Shown one piece after another: positions 28,267 through 36,380 of a stretch of DNA of 36,916 nucleotides. The notes under the pieces are model-generated. The model saw only the letters and a program-made list of their open reading frames with translations. It searched no databases and was not told the DNA's origin. The translations under genes and the position numbers were made by a program. The DNA is taken from contig JAEUPE010000047.1 in assembly GCA_016790435.1 (NCBI GenBank), forward strand, positions 1-36,916, given 5' to 3'. The number at the start of each line of letters is the position of its first letter. The first letter of the stretch is position 1. The DNA comes from Rubrivivax sp. (GTDB lineage Bacteria; Pseudomonadota; Gammaproteobacteria; Burkholderiales; Burkholderiaceae_C).

Positions 28267-28962
28267 TCAAAAGACCAGCTTGGCGCCGACGGAGAACTGG
28301 TGCACCCGCGTGGGCTCGAAGAGCGTGGCCAGCGCGGCGTTGGCCGACAGGCCCTTGCCGAACGCATAACCAACGCCTGCCGAAACCGAGGGCCGACCTC
28401 GGTCGTCGCCGAACGCGTCGGCGGCCAATGTGAACTCACCGACCGTCTCGACGCCGAGCGACCAGGTCGTCGTGTTCTGCCGCGCACTGCGGCTTCGGCT
28501 CCAGCCGAGGTTCGCGTGCCCGAGCAGGCCCCTGGAAACCTCCATCGTGACCAACCCGACGACGCTCAACTCCTCCCGCCGCCAGGAGAGGGCCGGCGCC
28601 TTGACCGCGCCGACGGAGTAAGCGAGGCCGAAGCCAGGCCGCGCCCCGTCCGGCGCGCGCAACGTGGTCTTGGCGCCGAGGAGGAGCGCTTCCTCCTTGC
28701 CGTCACCGGTGCGGCTTCGTCCGTAGGCGAGCGCGGGTTGCGTGTCGAAGGCCATTCCGCAGGTGACGACGGCGCCCAGTTCGCGCACGTTCGGCGAACC
28801 GCTGGCGCGACTGGTGGCGGCAGCAGCCTCGACCTGGCAGGCGCCCCGCTCGATGACGTCGGCGGTTTCGCTGACCAGGGGCCGGTCGGCCCAAGCCATG
28901 CGGGGGGCCAACGCGGCCGAGGCGAACACGGCGAGGGCAAAGAGGCGGGCGGCATGCATCAT
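28267..28962 (-). CDS. Putative outer-membrane beta-barrel protein
   Basis: Unrecognised 231-residue exported protein. A signal peptide (about 1-25, ending MAWA) is followed by alternating hydrophobic and polar strands with many Gly and aromatic turns (LGWSRSRSARQNTTTWSLGV; VSAGVGYAFGKGLSANAAL). The protein ends in Phe (GAKLVF), the usual assembly signal of outer-membrane barrels. The pattern is similar to small transporter-type barrels. The start at 28962 is preferred over the longer frame to 29097 because it gives the signal peptide. It lies tail-to-tail with lolA (30 bases) and head-to-head with rarA (44 bases). Confidence 0.68.
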   Translation of the reverse strand: MMHAARLFALAVFASAALAPRMAWADRPLVSETADVIERGACQVEAAAATSRASGSPNVRELGAVVTCGMAFDTQPALAYGRSRTGDGKEEALLLGAKTTLRAPDGARPGFGLAYSVGAVKAPALSWRREELSVVGLVTMEVSRGLLGHANLGWSRSRSARQNTTTWSLGVETVGEFTLAADAFGDDRGRPSVSAGVGYAFGKGLSANAALATLFEPTRVHQFSVGAKLVF

Positions 28963-28994
28963 GTCGTGATTGTCGCGGCACTCACGGCCGCTGC

Positions 28995-29000
28995 CAGAAT
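28995..29000 (+). promoter_or_regulatory. -10-like element placing the rarA transcript start at its ATG
   Basis: CAGAAT stands exactly six bases before the rarA ATG and there is no ribosome-binding site between them or just upstream. This is the same geometry as CACAAT before ftsK. Confidence 0.35.
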
Positions 29001-29006
29001 CGCCGC

Positions 29007-30401
29007 ATGAACTCGCGCGCGTCCCATACGTCCGCGGCGACGCAGGCGTCCCTGCTGCCGCCTGACGAAGCCCAGGGGCCGTTGGCGCTGTCGACACCGG
29101 ACCCGGGCGCGCCGCTTGCCGAGCGCCTGCGCCCGCGCGAACTCGCGCAGGTGGTCGGGCAACGCCACCTGCTCGCGCCGGGGCGGCCGCTGGCCCTCGC
29201 GGCGCAGGCCGTCCGATTGCCTTCCATCATCCTCTGGGGCCCGCCCGGTGTCGGCAAGACGACGCTGGCCCGGCTGCTCGCCGCGGGCAGCGGCTCGCAG
29301 TTCATCGTGCTGTCCGCGGTGCTGGCCGGCGTCAAGGAGATCCGCGAAGCCGTGGAACAGGCGCGTGCCTGGCGTGCGCAAGGCCGCAGCACCGTCGTCT
29401 TCGTCGACGAGGTGCATCGCTTCAACAAGTCGCAGCAGGACGCGTTCCTGCCGCACGTGGAATCAGGGCTCTTCAGCTTCATCGGGGCGACCACCGAGAA
29501 CCCTTCCTTCGAGGTGAACTCGGCGCTGCTGTCGCGCGCGGCGGTGCATGTGCTCAAGCCGCTGGAGCCCGAGGAACTGCGCGAGCTGCTGGTGCGCGCG
29601 CAGGCCTTGCTCGAGGCGCCGCCATTGGCCGACGCGGCGGCCGAGCGTCTGCTCAACCACGCCGACGGCGATGCGCGCCGCCTGCTCAATGCCTACGAGA
29701 ACGTCGCCGCCGCAGCCCTCGCTGAGGGCGTGCCCGAGATCGGCGAGTCGCTGCTCGAGCGCACGCTTGGCGAGATGCACCGCCGCTACGACAAGGGCGG
29801 CGACTTCTTCTACGACACGATCTCGGCGCTGCACAAGTCGGTGCGCGGCTCCGACCCCGACGCGGCCCTGTACTGGCTGGTGCGCATGCTCGACGGAGGC
29901 GCCGACCCGCGCTACCTGGCGAGGCGCATCGTGCGCATGGCCACGGAGGACATCGGCCTGGCCGACCCGCGCGCGCTGCGCCTGGCGCTCGACGCGGCCG
30001 AGGTCTACGAGCGCCTCGGCTCGCCCGAAGGTGAACTGGCCTTGGCCGAGGTCGTGATCTACCTGGCGGTGGCGCCGAAGAGCAATGCCGTCTACGCGGC
30101 CTGGAACGCGGCGCGGGCGCACGTCAAGCAGGACGGTTCGCGACCCGTGCCTGACCGGCTTCGCAACGCCCCGACGCGGCTGATGAAGAGCCTCGGCCAC
30201 GGCGAGGGCTACCGCTATGCGCATGACGAGGACGGCGCATTCGCCGCCGGCGAGCGCTATCTGCCCGACGGGCTGGACGATCTCAGGTTCTACGAACCCA
30301 GCCCGCGCGGGCTCGAGATCCGCATCGGCGAGAAACTCGCTCAATTGCGCGAGGCCAACCGGGCGGCGCGCGAGAGCGAGGCGGCCAAGCCGGATCTTTG
30401 A
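29007..30401 (+). CDS. rarA: Replication-associated recombination protein A
   Basis: AAA+ ATPase of the RarA/MgsA/WRNIP1 family acting at stalled replication forks, 464 residues. Walker A GPPGVGKT is at 78-85, Walker B is VVFVDEVHRFNK, and sensor 1 is FIGATTENPSFEVN. The C-terminal region carries the conserved clamp-loader-like helices (DPDAALYWLVRMLDGGADPRY, RIVRMATEDIGLADP). The N-terminus is about 18 residues longer than E. coli RarA before the conserved LAERLRPREL; internal GTG or TTG starts are possible, but the upstream -10-like element favours 29007. Confidence 0.94.
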   Translation: MNSRASHTSAATQASLLPPDEAQGPLALSTPDPGAPLAERLRPRELAQVVGQRHLLAPGRPLALAAQAVRLPSIILWGPPGVGKTTLARLLAAGSGSQFIVLSAVLAGVKEIREAVEQARAWRAQGRSTVVFVDEVHRFNKSQQDAFLPHVESGLFSFIGATTENPSFEVNSALLSRAAVHVLKPLEPEELRELLVRAQALLEAPPLADAAAERLLNHADGDARRLLNAYENVAAAALAEGVPEIGESLLERTLGEMHRRYDKGGDFFYDTISALHKSVRGSDPDAALYWLVRMLDGGADPRYLARRIVRMATEDIGLADPRALRLALDAAEVYERLGSPEGELALAEVVIYLAVAPKSNAVYAAWNAARAHVKQDGSRPVPDRLRNAPTRLMKSLGHGEGYRYAHDEDGAFAAGERYLPDGLDDLRFYEPSPRGLEIRIGEKLAQLREANRAARESEAAKPDL

Positions 30402-30455
30402 GAGCGGTCGAGCGCCGTATCGACTTCGCTTCACCTCAATAAAGCTGGAGTGCCC

Positions 30456-31571
30456 ATGCGGATTGGCGTGCCCAAGGAGATCAAACCCCAGGAGAACCGG
30501 GCCGGGCTGACACCGCCCGCGGTGCACGAGTTCGTGCGCAATGGCCACGAGGTGCTCGTGCAGGCGGGCACCGGTTCCGGCATCGGTTGCGACGACGCGC
30601 AGTACTCGGCCGCTGGCGCGCGCATCGTGCCGGACGCCTCGGCCGTCTTCGCCGAGGCGGAGATGGTGATCAAGGTGAAGGAGCCGCAGCCTTCGGAGAT
30701 TGCGTTGCTTCGGCCGGGGCAGGTGCTGTTCACCTACCTGCATCTGGCCCCTGATCAGGCGCAGACGCGTGGGCTCATGGCCTCGGGTTGCACGGCGATT
30801 GCCTACGAGACGATCACCGATGCGCACGGCCGGTTGCCTCTGCTCGCGCCGATGAGCGAGGTGGCGGGCCGCATGGCGGTGCAGGTGGGTGCCGTGGCGC
30901 TGCAGCGGCCGAACGGCGGGCGCGGCGTGCTGCTCGGTGGCGTGCCCGGCGTCGCGCCGGGCAAGGTCGCCGTGCTCGGGGGCGGGGTGGTGGGTACCCA
31001 TGCCGCGAAGATGGCCGCGGGCCTGGGTGCGGAGGTGAGCATCCTCGACAAGAGCCTGCCCCGCCTGCGTGAACTCGATGACCTGTTCGGCGGGCGGGTG
31101 AAAGTGCTCTATGCCTCGGCGGCCGAGGTCGAGCAGGCCGCGCTGTGCGCCGACCTCGTCGTCGGTGCGGTGCTCGTGCCCGGTGCCGCTGCACCGAAGC
31201 TGCTCACGCGCGCCCAGGTGGCGCGCATGCTGCCGGGGGCGGTGGTCGTCGACGTGGCGATCGACCAGGGCGGCTGCTTCGAGACCTCGCGCCCCACGAC
31301 GCACGCGGCGCCGACCTACGTCGTCGACGGGGTGGTGCATTACTGCGTGGCCAATATGCCGGGTGGTGTTCCTCGCACCTCTACCTGGGCGCTGAACAAC
31401 GCCACGCTACCCTTCGCCCTCGCACTGGCCGACAAGGGCTGGCGCCAGGCCTGCGCGGAAGACCCGCATCTGCTCGAGGGATTGAACGTGCACGAGGGCC
31501 AGGTCACCTACGCCGCCGTGGCGCGGGCCCTGAACCTGCCGCACGTGAGCGCAAGGAGCGCGCTGGGCTGA
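30456..31571 (+). CDS. ald: Alanine dehydrogenase
   Basis: NAD-dependent enzyme interconverting L-alanine and pyruvate plus ammonia, 371 residues as in Bacillus and Mycobacterium. Catalytic Lys75 (VIKVKEP) and His96 (TYLHLAP) fall at the numbering of the mycobacterial enzyme when the ATG at 30456 is used, which decides between it and the GTG two codons earlier. The NAD-binding motif is [17 protein letters not shown]. The segment [19 protein letters not shown] and the [18 protein letters not shown] active-site loop are intact. It lies 54 bases after rarA and 201 bases before livH, so a link to amino-acid uptake is plausible. Confidence 0.95.
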   Translation: MRIGVPKEIKPQENRAGLTPPAVHEFVRNGHEVLVQAGTGSGIGCDDAQYSAAGARIVPDASAVFAEAEMVIKVKEPQPSEIALLRPGQVLFTYLHLAPDQAQTRGLMASGCTAIAYETITDAHGRLPLLAPMSEVAGRMAVQVGAVALQRPNGGRGVLLGGVPGVAPGKVAVLGGGVVGTHAAKMAAGLGAEVSILDKSLPRLRELDDLFGGRVKVLYASAAEVEQAALCADLVVGAVLVPGAAAPKLLTRAQVARMLPGAVVVDVAIDQGGCFETSRPTTHAAPTYVVDGVVHYCVANMPGGVPRTSTWALNNATLPFALALADKGWRQACAEDPHLLEGLNVHEGQVTYAAVARALNLPHVSARSALG

Positions 31572-31649
31572 CTAGCCGGCCGGCACTACACCGGTTGTGC
31601 CGCCGGGCATGCGCGGGGAACCCCGCCCCTTCGGCTGCAGGCTGCTACC

Positions 31650-31655
31650 TAGAAT
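31650..31655 (+). promoter_or_regulatory. Possible -10 element of the livHMGF operon
   Basis: TAGAAT lies 117 bases before the livH ATG, in the 201-base gap after ald. No good -35 is visible. The predicted leader contains a hairpin with six-base arms (acggct/agccgt, 31679-31696). Confidence 0.3.
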
Positions 31656-31772
31656 CTTTCTTCATGTCATGTCGCGGCACGGCTCGTGCTAGCCGTACCT
31701 CGTGCACTTGACCGACAACGAAGAGTTGCGCGACGGTCCCGCGATGCCGACCGCGCCGAGGAGAACTCCCGG

Positions 31773-32696
31773 ATGGACATCTTCCTCCAGCAGATCCTGA
31801 ACGGTCTGGTGCTGGGCAGCATGTACGCATTGGTGGCGCTGGGCTACACGATGGTCTACGGCATCATCAACCTCATCAACTTCGCGCACGGCGAGGTGCT
31901 GATGGTGGGGGCGCTGACGAGCTGGACGGTCATCTCGGCCCTGTCGAGCGTCGGCATGCCGGGCTGGCTGCTCATGCTGATCTCGCTCCTGTGCGCCATC
32001 GTCGTGTGCGCCGCGCTCAACTTCGCGATCGAGAAGCTCGCCTACCGGCCGCTGCGCAGCGCGCCGCGCCTGGCACCGCTGATCACCGCGATGGGCATGA
32101 GCCTGCTGCTGCAGACGATCGCGATGATCATCTGGAAGCCGAACCCCAAGCCCTACCCGGCACTGCTGCCCAACGACCCCATCGACCTCGGCGGGCCGGT
32201 GATCAGCGTGACGCAGATCCTCATCCTCGGCCTGACCACCGCCATCCTGGCGGCGTTGATGTGGCTCGTGAACCGCACCAAGCTCGGCCGCGCCATGCGG
32301 GCCACGGCCGAGAACCCGCGCGTGGCGGCGCTGATGGGCGTCAAGCCCGACATGGTGATCTCCGCCACCTTCATCATCGGCGCCGCGCTCGCCGCCGTGG
32401 CCGGGGTCATGTGGGCCGCCAACTACGGCACCGTGCAGCACGCGATGGGTTTCCTGCCGGGCTTGAAGGCCTTCACCGCGGCGGTGCTGGGCGGCATCGG
32501 CAACCTGGCCGGCGCGGTGGTGGGAGGTCTGGCGCTCGGGCTCATCGAGGCGCTGGGCGCGGGCTACCTCAGCGACCTGACCGGCGGTGTCTTCGGCAGC
32601 CACTATGCCGACGTGTTTGCCTTCCTGGCACTGATCCTCGTGCTCACGCTGCGACCGTCCGGCCTGCTCGGCGAGCGTGTCGCCGATCGCGCCTGA
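31773..32696 (+). CDS. livH: Branched-chain amino acid ABC permease LivH
   Basis: Inner-membrane permease of 307 residues with about eight spans, beginning MDIFLQQILNGLVLGSMYAL, the standard LivH N-terminus. The conserved VYGIINLINFAHGEVLMVGA and the cytosolic coupling stretch GRAMRATAENPRVAALMGV, which contacts the ATPases, are present. The start at 31773 is chosen for the ribosome site GAGGAGA and the family N-terminus. It is the first of four genes livH, livM, livG, livF with gaps of 3-19 bases. Confidence 0.96.
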   Translation: MDIFLQQILNGLVLGSMYALVALGYTMVYGIINLINFAHGEVLMVGALTSWTVISALSSVGMPGWLLMLISLLCAIVVCAALNFAIEKLAYRPLRSAPRLAPLITAMGMSLLLQTIAMIIWKPNPKPYPALLPNDPIDLGGPVISVTQILILGLTTAILAALMWLVNRTKLGRAMRATAENPRVAALMGVKPDMVISATFIIGAALAAVAGVMWAANYGTVQHAMGFLPGLKAFTAAVLGGIGNLAGAVVGGLALGLIEALGAGYLSDLTGGVFGSHYADVFAFLALILVLTLRPSGLLGERVADRA

Positions 32697-32715
32697 GACA
32701 AGGGAGGACGCCCTC

Positions 32716-33807
32716 GTGAAGAACAAGATCGTCGTCTTCTTCATTGCCGCCATCGTGCTCATGGCGCTGCCGCTCTTCGTGCAGCAGATCGGCCAGGGCT
32801 GGGTGCGCATCATGGCCATCGCGCTGCTGTACGTACTGCTCGCGCTCGGCCTCAACATCGTCGTCGGGTACGCGGGCCTGCTCGATCTCGGTTTCGTCGC
32901 CTTCTATGCGGTGGGGGCGTACATGTACGCGCTGCTGGCCAGCCCGCACCTGAACGAGAACTTCGAATGGTTCGCGGCGATGTTCCCGGATGGCATGCAC
33001 ACGCCCATCTGGATGGTCATTCCGCTCGCGGCCGGGCTCGCGGCGTTCGCCGGCGTCATGCTCGGCCTGCCGGTGCTCAAGCTGCGCGGTGACTACCTGG
33101 CCATCGTCACGCTCGGCTTCGGCGAGATCATCCGCGTGTTCATGAACAACCTCGAGCACCCGGTGAACCTCACGAACGGGCCGCGTGGGCTCGATCGCAT
33201 CGACCCGATGAGCGTCGCCGGCGTCAGCTTCGGCAAGCCGTGGGACGTGGCCGGCTTCGAGGTGGCGCCGGTGACGATGTACTACTGGCTCTTCCTCGTC
33301 CTCGTGGTGGTGAGCGTGGTCATCTGCCATCGCCTCGAGGTCTCGCGCATCGGCCGCGCCTGGATGGCGATCCGCGAAGACGAGATCGCGGCCAAGGCCA
33401 TGGGCATCAACACGCGCAACATGAAGCTGCTGGCGTTCGGCATGGGGGCCACGTTCGGCGGCGTCTCGGGCTCGATGTTCGCGGCCTTCCAGGGCTTCGT
33501 GTCGCCGGAATCGTTCAGCCTGATGGAAAGCGTGATGATCGTGGCCATGGTCGTGCTCGGCGGCATGGGCCACCTGCCGGGCGTCGTGATCGGTGCGTTG
33601 CTGCTGGCGGCGCTGCCCGAAGTGCTGCGCTACGTGGCCGGGCCGCTGCAGCAGATGACGGATGGGCGGCTCGATGCGTCGATCCTGCGCCAGTTGCTCA
33701 TCGCCCTGGCCATGATCACGATCATGCTCGTCCGCCCTCGTGGGCTGTGGCCCTCGCCCGAGCATGGCAAGGCGGCGCCGGCGCCGGCGGGCAAGGTGGG
33801 GGCCTGA
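32716..33807 (+). CDS. livM: Branched-chain amino acid ABC permease LivM
   Basis: Second permease of the HAAT-type transporter, 363 residues. The signature LNIVVGYAGLLDLGFVAFYA and the coupling segment GRAWMAIREDEIAAKAMGI are clear, with about ten spans in all. The GTG start is supported by AGGGAGG eight bases upstream; the open frame extends 13 codons further into the end of livH. Nineteen bases separate it from livH, and it is almost adjacent to livG. Confidence 0.95.
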   Translation: MKNKIVVFFIAAIVLMALPLFVQQIGQGWVRIMAIALLYVLLALGLNIVVGYAGLLDLGFVAFYAVGAYMYALLASPHLNENFEWFAAMFPDGMHTPIWMVIPLAAGLAAFAGVMLGLPVLKLRGDYLAIVTLGFGEIIRVFMNNLEHPVNLTNGPRGLDRIDPMSVAGVSFGKPWDVAGFEVAPVTMYYWLFLVLVVVSVVICHRLEVSRIGRAWMAIREDEIAAKAMGINTRNMKLLAFGMGATFGGVSGSMFAAFQGFVSPESFSLMESVMIVAMVVLGGMGHLPGVVIGALLLAALPEVLRYVAGPLQQMTDGRLDASILRQLLIALAMITIMLVRPRGLWPSPEHGKAAPAPAGKVGA

Positions 33808-33810
33808 CGA

Positions 33811-34593
33811 ATGAGATCGGCGATGGACACTTCGGTCCTCAACGTGCAAGGGGTCAGCAAACGCTTCGGCGGCTTGCAGGCGCTGTCTGAAGTTGGCATC
33901 ACCATCCAGCCGGGGCAGGTGTATGGCCTGATCGGCCCCAACGGGGCCGGCAAGACGACGTTCTTCAATGTCATCACGGGCCTGTACTCGCCCGATTCCG
34001 GCACCTTCGAGCTCGGCGGCGCGCCCTACAAGCCGAGCGCCGTGCACGAGGTGGCCGAGCAGGGAATTGCCCGCACTTTCCAGAACATCCGCCTCTTCCC
34101 GGAGATGACGGCGCTGGAAAACGTGATGGTCGGCCGCCACGTGCGCACCAAGTCGGGCCTGGTCGGCGCCATCTTCCGCACGGCTTCGTTCAAGGCCGAG
34201 GAGGCGGCGATCGCGCAGCGCGCGCAGGAGTTGCTCGACTACGTCGGCATCGGGCGCTATGCCGAGTACCGCGCGCGCACGCTGAGCTACGGCGACCAGC
34301 GGCGCCTGGAGATCGCGCGCGCGCTGGCCACCGACCCCAAGCTGATCGCGCTCGACGAGCCGGCCGCCGGCATGAACGCCACCGAGAAGGTGGTGCTGCG
34401 CGAGTTGATCGACCGCATCCGCAAGGACGGCCGCACCATCCTGCTCATCGAGCACGACGTGAAGCTCGTGATGGGCCTGTGCGACCGCGTCACCGTGCTC
34501 GACTATGGCAAGCAGATCGCCGAGGGCACGCCGGCCGAGGTGCAGAAGAACGAGAAGGTGATCGAGGCCTACCTCGGCGCCGGTGCGCACTGA
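33811..34593 (+). CDS. livG: Branched-chain amino acid ABC ATPase LivG
   Basis: Cytosolic ATP-binding subunit of 260 residues. Walker A is GPNGAGKT, the Q-loop region is ARTFQNIRLFPEMTALENVMV, the signature is LSYGDQRRLEIARAL, Walker B is LIALDEPAAGMN, and the switch histidine is in LLIEHDVKLVM. Two starts are possible, ATG at 33811 (three bases after livM) or ATG at 33823 giving MDTSVLNVQG; the latter agrees better with the usual family N-terminus. It pairs with LivF. Confidence 0.95.
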   Translation: MRSAMDTSVLNVQGVSKRFGGLQALSEVGITIQPGQVYGLIGPNGAGKTTFFNVITGLYSPDSGTFELGGAPYKPSAVHEVAEQGIARTFQNIRLFPEMTALENVMVGRHVRTKSGLVGAIFRTASFKAEEAAIAQRAQELLDYVGIGRYAEYRARTLSYGDQRRLEIARALATDPKLIALDEPAAGMNATEKVVLRELIDRIRKDGRTILLIEHDVKLVMGLCDRVTVLDYGKQIAEGTPAEVQKNEKVIEAYLGAGAH

Positions 34594-34612
34594 AGGGCCG
34601 GGGGCAGCGAAC

Positions 34613-35329
34613 ATGGCACAGACACTCCTCAAGGTCAGCGGCCTCAAGGTCGCCTACGGCGGCATCCAGGCCGTCAAGGGCGTGAGTTTCGAGGTGCGCG
34701 AGGGTGAACTCGTGAGCCTCATCGGCGCCAACGGCGCCGGCAAGACGACGACGCTGAAGGCCATCACCGGCATCCAACCGGTGGCCGCGGGCGATATCGA
34801 GTTCATGGGTCGGCCCATCAAGGGCCAGGGAGCGTGGGACCTGGTCAAGCAGGGCCTCGTGATGGTGCCGGAGGGGCGTGGCACGTTCACGCGCATGTCC
34901 ATCGTCGAGAACCTGCAGATGGGCGCCTTCGTGCGCAACGACAAGGCGGAGATCGAAGCCGACATCGAGAAGGTGTTCGGCATCTTCCCGCGCCTGAAGG
35001 AGCGGGCCCAGCAGCTGGCCGGCACGATGAGTGGCGGCGAGCAGCAGATGCTGGCCATGGGCCGCGGCCTGATGGCCCGACCCAAGGTGCTGCTGCTCGA
35101 CGAGCCGAGCATGGGCTTGTCGCCCATCATGGTCGACAAGATCTTCGAGGTCGTGAACGACATCCACCAACGCGGCACCACTGTGCTGCTGGTGGAGCAG
35201 AACGCCAGCCGCGCGCTTTCACTGGCGGACCGGGGCTACGTGCTGGACTCCGGCGAGGTCACGATGAGCGGCCCGGCCAAGGACCTGCTCGCCGACCCGC
35301 GCGTTCGCGCTGCCTACCTCGGCGAGTGA
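34613..35329 (+). CDS. livF: Branched-chain amino acid ABC ATPase LivF
   Basis: Second ATP-binding subunit, 238 residues. It carries Walker A GANGAGKT, signature MSGGEQQMLAMGRGLM, Walker B VLLLDEPSMGLSPIMV and switch LLVEQNASRAL. The ATG at 34613 follows GGGGGCAG and gives the normal LivF N-terminus; the open frame continues ten codons into livG. It is the last gene of the operon, followed by a plausible terminator. Confidence 0.96.
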   Translation: MAQTLLKVSGLKVAYGGIQAVKGVSFEVREGELVSLIGANGAGKTTTLKAITGIQPVAAGDIEFMGRPIKGQGAWDLVKQGLVMVPEGRGTFTRMSIVENLQMGAFVRNDKAEIEADIEKVFGIFPRLKERAQQLAGTMSGGEQQMLAMGRGLMARPKVLLLDEPSMGLSPIMVDKIFEVVNDIHQRGTTVLLVEQNASRALSLADRGYVLDSGEVTMSGPAKDLLADPRVRAAYLGE

Positions 35330-35345
35330 GCGGCCGGGCGCCTTG

Positions 35346-35393
35346 GCGCAGTGCCGCACCGCCTGCACGGGTGCGCCGACTGTGCGCTTTTCT
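35346..35393 (+). terminator. Probable terminator of livHMGF
   Basis: An imperfect stem (outer gcgcagt with actgtgcgc, inner gcacc with ggtgc) is followed directly by TTTTCT. It begins 16 bases after the livF stop. Confidence 0.5.
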
Positions 35394-35496
35394 ACGCATT
35401 GATCCGTCCCGCGGGGGATCCCGGATCGCGACAGATCGACTTACATTCTGTTGATGCGCCTCATGCTTCGGGGCGACGGGTTCATCAGGAGAAACC

Positions 35497-36378
35497 ATGC
35501 GAGACCATCAAGAATCCCCGAATTCCCTCGCCTCACGCCTGCGTCCGGCCTGGCTGGTGCTGGCCGTGGCGGCCATGCTGCCGGGCTGCCTGGCCACGGC
35601 CCCGAGCATGGGTGGCGGCAACACCACGGTCACGGGTGCCGCCGGCGGCGGCACCGCTGCAGGCAACAAGAGCAACCTCGAGCGCTGCGACGAGTCGCTC
35701 GGCACGCTGGCGATGGAGGAGGACGTGCGGGCGCCCTGGTACTCGCAGCTGCGCCAATACAACCTTGGATCGACGATCCCGGTGCTGCGCTTGATGATCC
35801 AGCAGAGCAATTGTTTTGTCATCGTCGAGCGCGGCGCAGGATTGCAGTCGATGCAGCGTGAACGTGAGCTGATGCGCGGCGACGAAGGCCGTGCCGGCAG
35901 CAACATGGGCGGCGGGCAGATGGTCGCGGCCGACTACCTCATGCGGCCGTCCATCCAGTTCTCGGGCAAGACGGGCGGTGGCGGTGGCGGCTTGGCCGGG
36001 CTTCTGCCGGGTGCCATCGGCACCGTGGCTGCCGCGGCGGGCAGCGTGGGTGTCAACGAGGCCTCGACGACGCTGCTGCTCGTGGACATCCGCTCCGGCG
36101 TGCAGATCTCCGCGGCCGAGGGCAGCGGCAAGAACTTCGACTTCGGCTTCTTCGGCTCGGCCTTCACGGGTGGCTTGGCCGGTGCCGGTGGTGGGTACTC
36201 CAACACGCCGCGCGGCAAGGTCGTCGTCGCTGCCTTCGCCGACTCGTACAACCAGATGGTCAAGGCGCTGCGCAACTACAAGGCGCAGACCGTGCGCGGC
36301 GGCCTCGGCACCGGTGGCCGCCTCGGCGTGCAGGGTGGCCAGACCGAAGCCGGCCGCGAGGCCAGCGGGCGCAAGTGA
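35497..36378 (+). CDS. CsgG-like lipoprotein
   Basis: Exported 293-residue lipoprotein with lipobox MLPGC (lipidated Cys31). The body is reminiscent of CsgG/HfaB-family outer-membrane proteins: a segment ending SNCFVIVERGAGLQSMQRER, then YLMRPSIQFSG, LLVDIRSGVQISAAEGSG and KVVVAAFADSYNQMVKAL. In that family CsgG forms the curli secretion pore, but many relatives are of unknown role, and no curli subunit gene is present here. Two glycine-rich stretches (residues near 165 and 235) may be flexible or membrane-inserting loops. The ribosome site AGGAGAAACC supports the ATG. A TACATT at 35442-35447 is a possible -10. It is two bases from the next gene and clearly co-transcribed with it. Confidence 0.72.
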   Translation: MRDHQESPNSLASRLRPAWLVLAVAAMLPGCLATAPSMGGGNTTVTGAAGGGTAAGNKSNLERCDESLGTLAMEEDVRAPWYSQLRQYNLGSTIPVLRLMIQQSNCFVIVERGAGLQSMQRERELMRGDEGRAGSNMGGGQMVAADYLMRPSIQFSGKTGGGGGGLAGLLPGAIGTVAAAAGSVGVNEASTTLLLVDIRSGVQISAAEGSGKNFDFGFFGSAFTGGLAGAGGGYSNTPRGKVVVAAFADSYNQMVKALRNYKAQTVRGGLGTGGRLGVQGGQTEAGREASGRK

Positions 36379-36380
36379 TC

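Noticed and set aside
29463-31340. 625-codon open frame on the minus strand
   Set aside because: It runs antisense across two real genes, rarA and ald, so it cannot reflect selection as a single protein.
32644-34647. 667-codon open frame on the minus strand
   Set aside because: It is antisense to livM and livG and full of Arg/His/Glu runs typical of a mirror frame.
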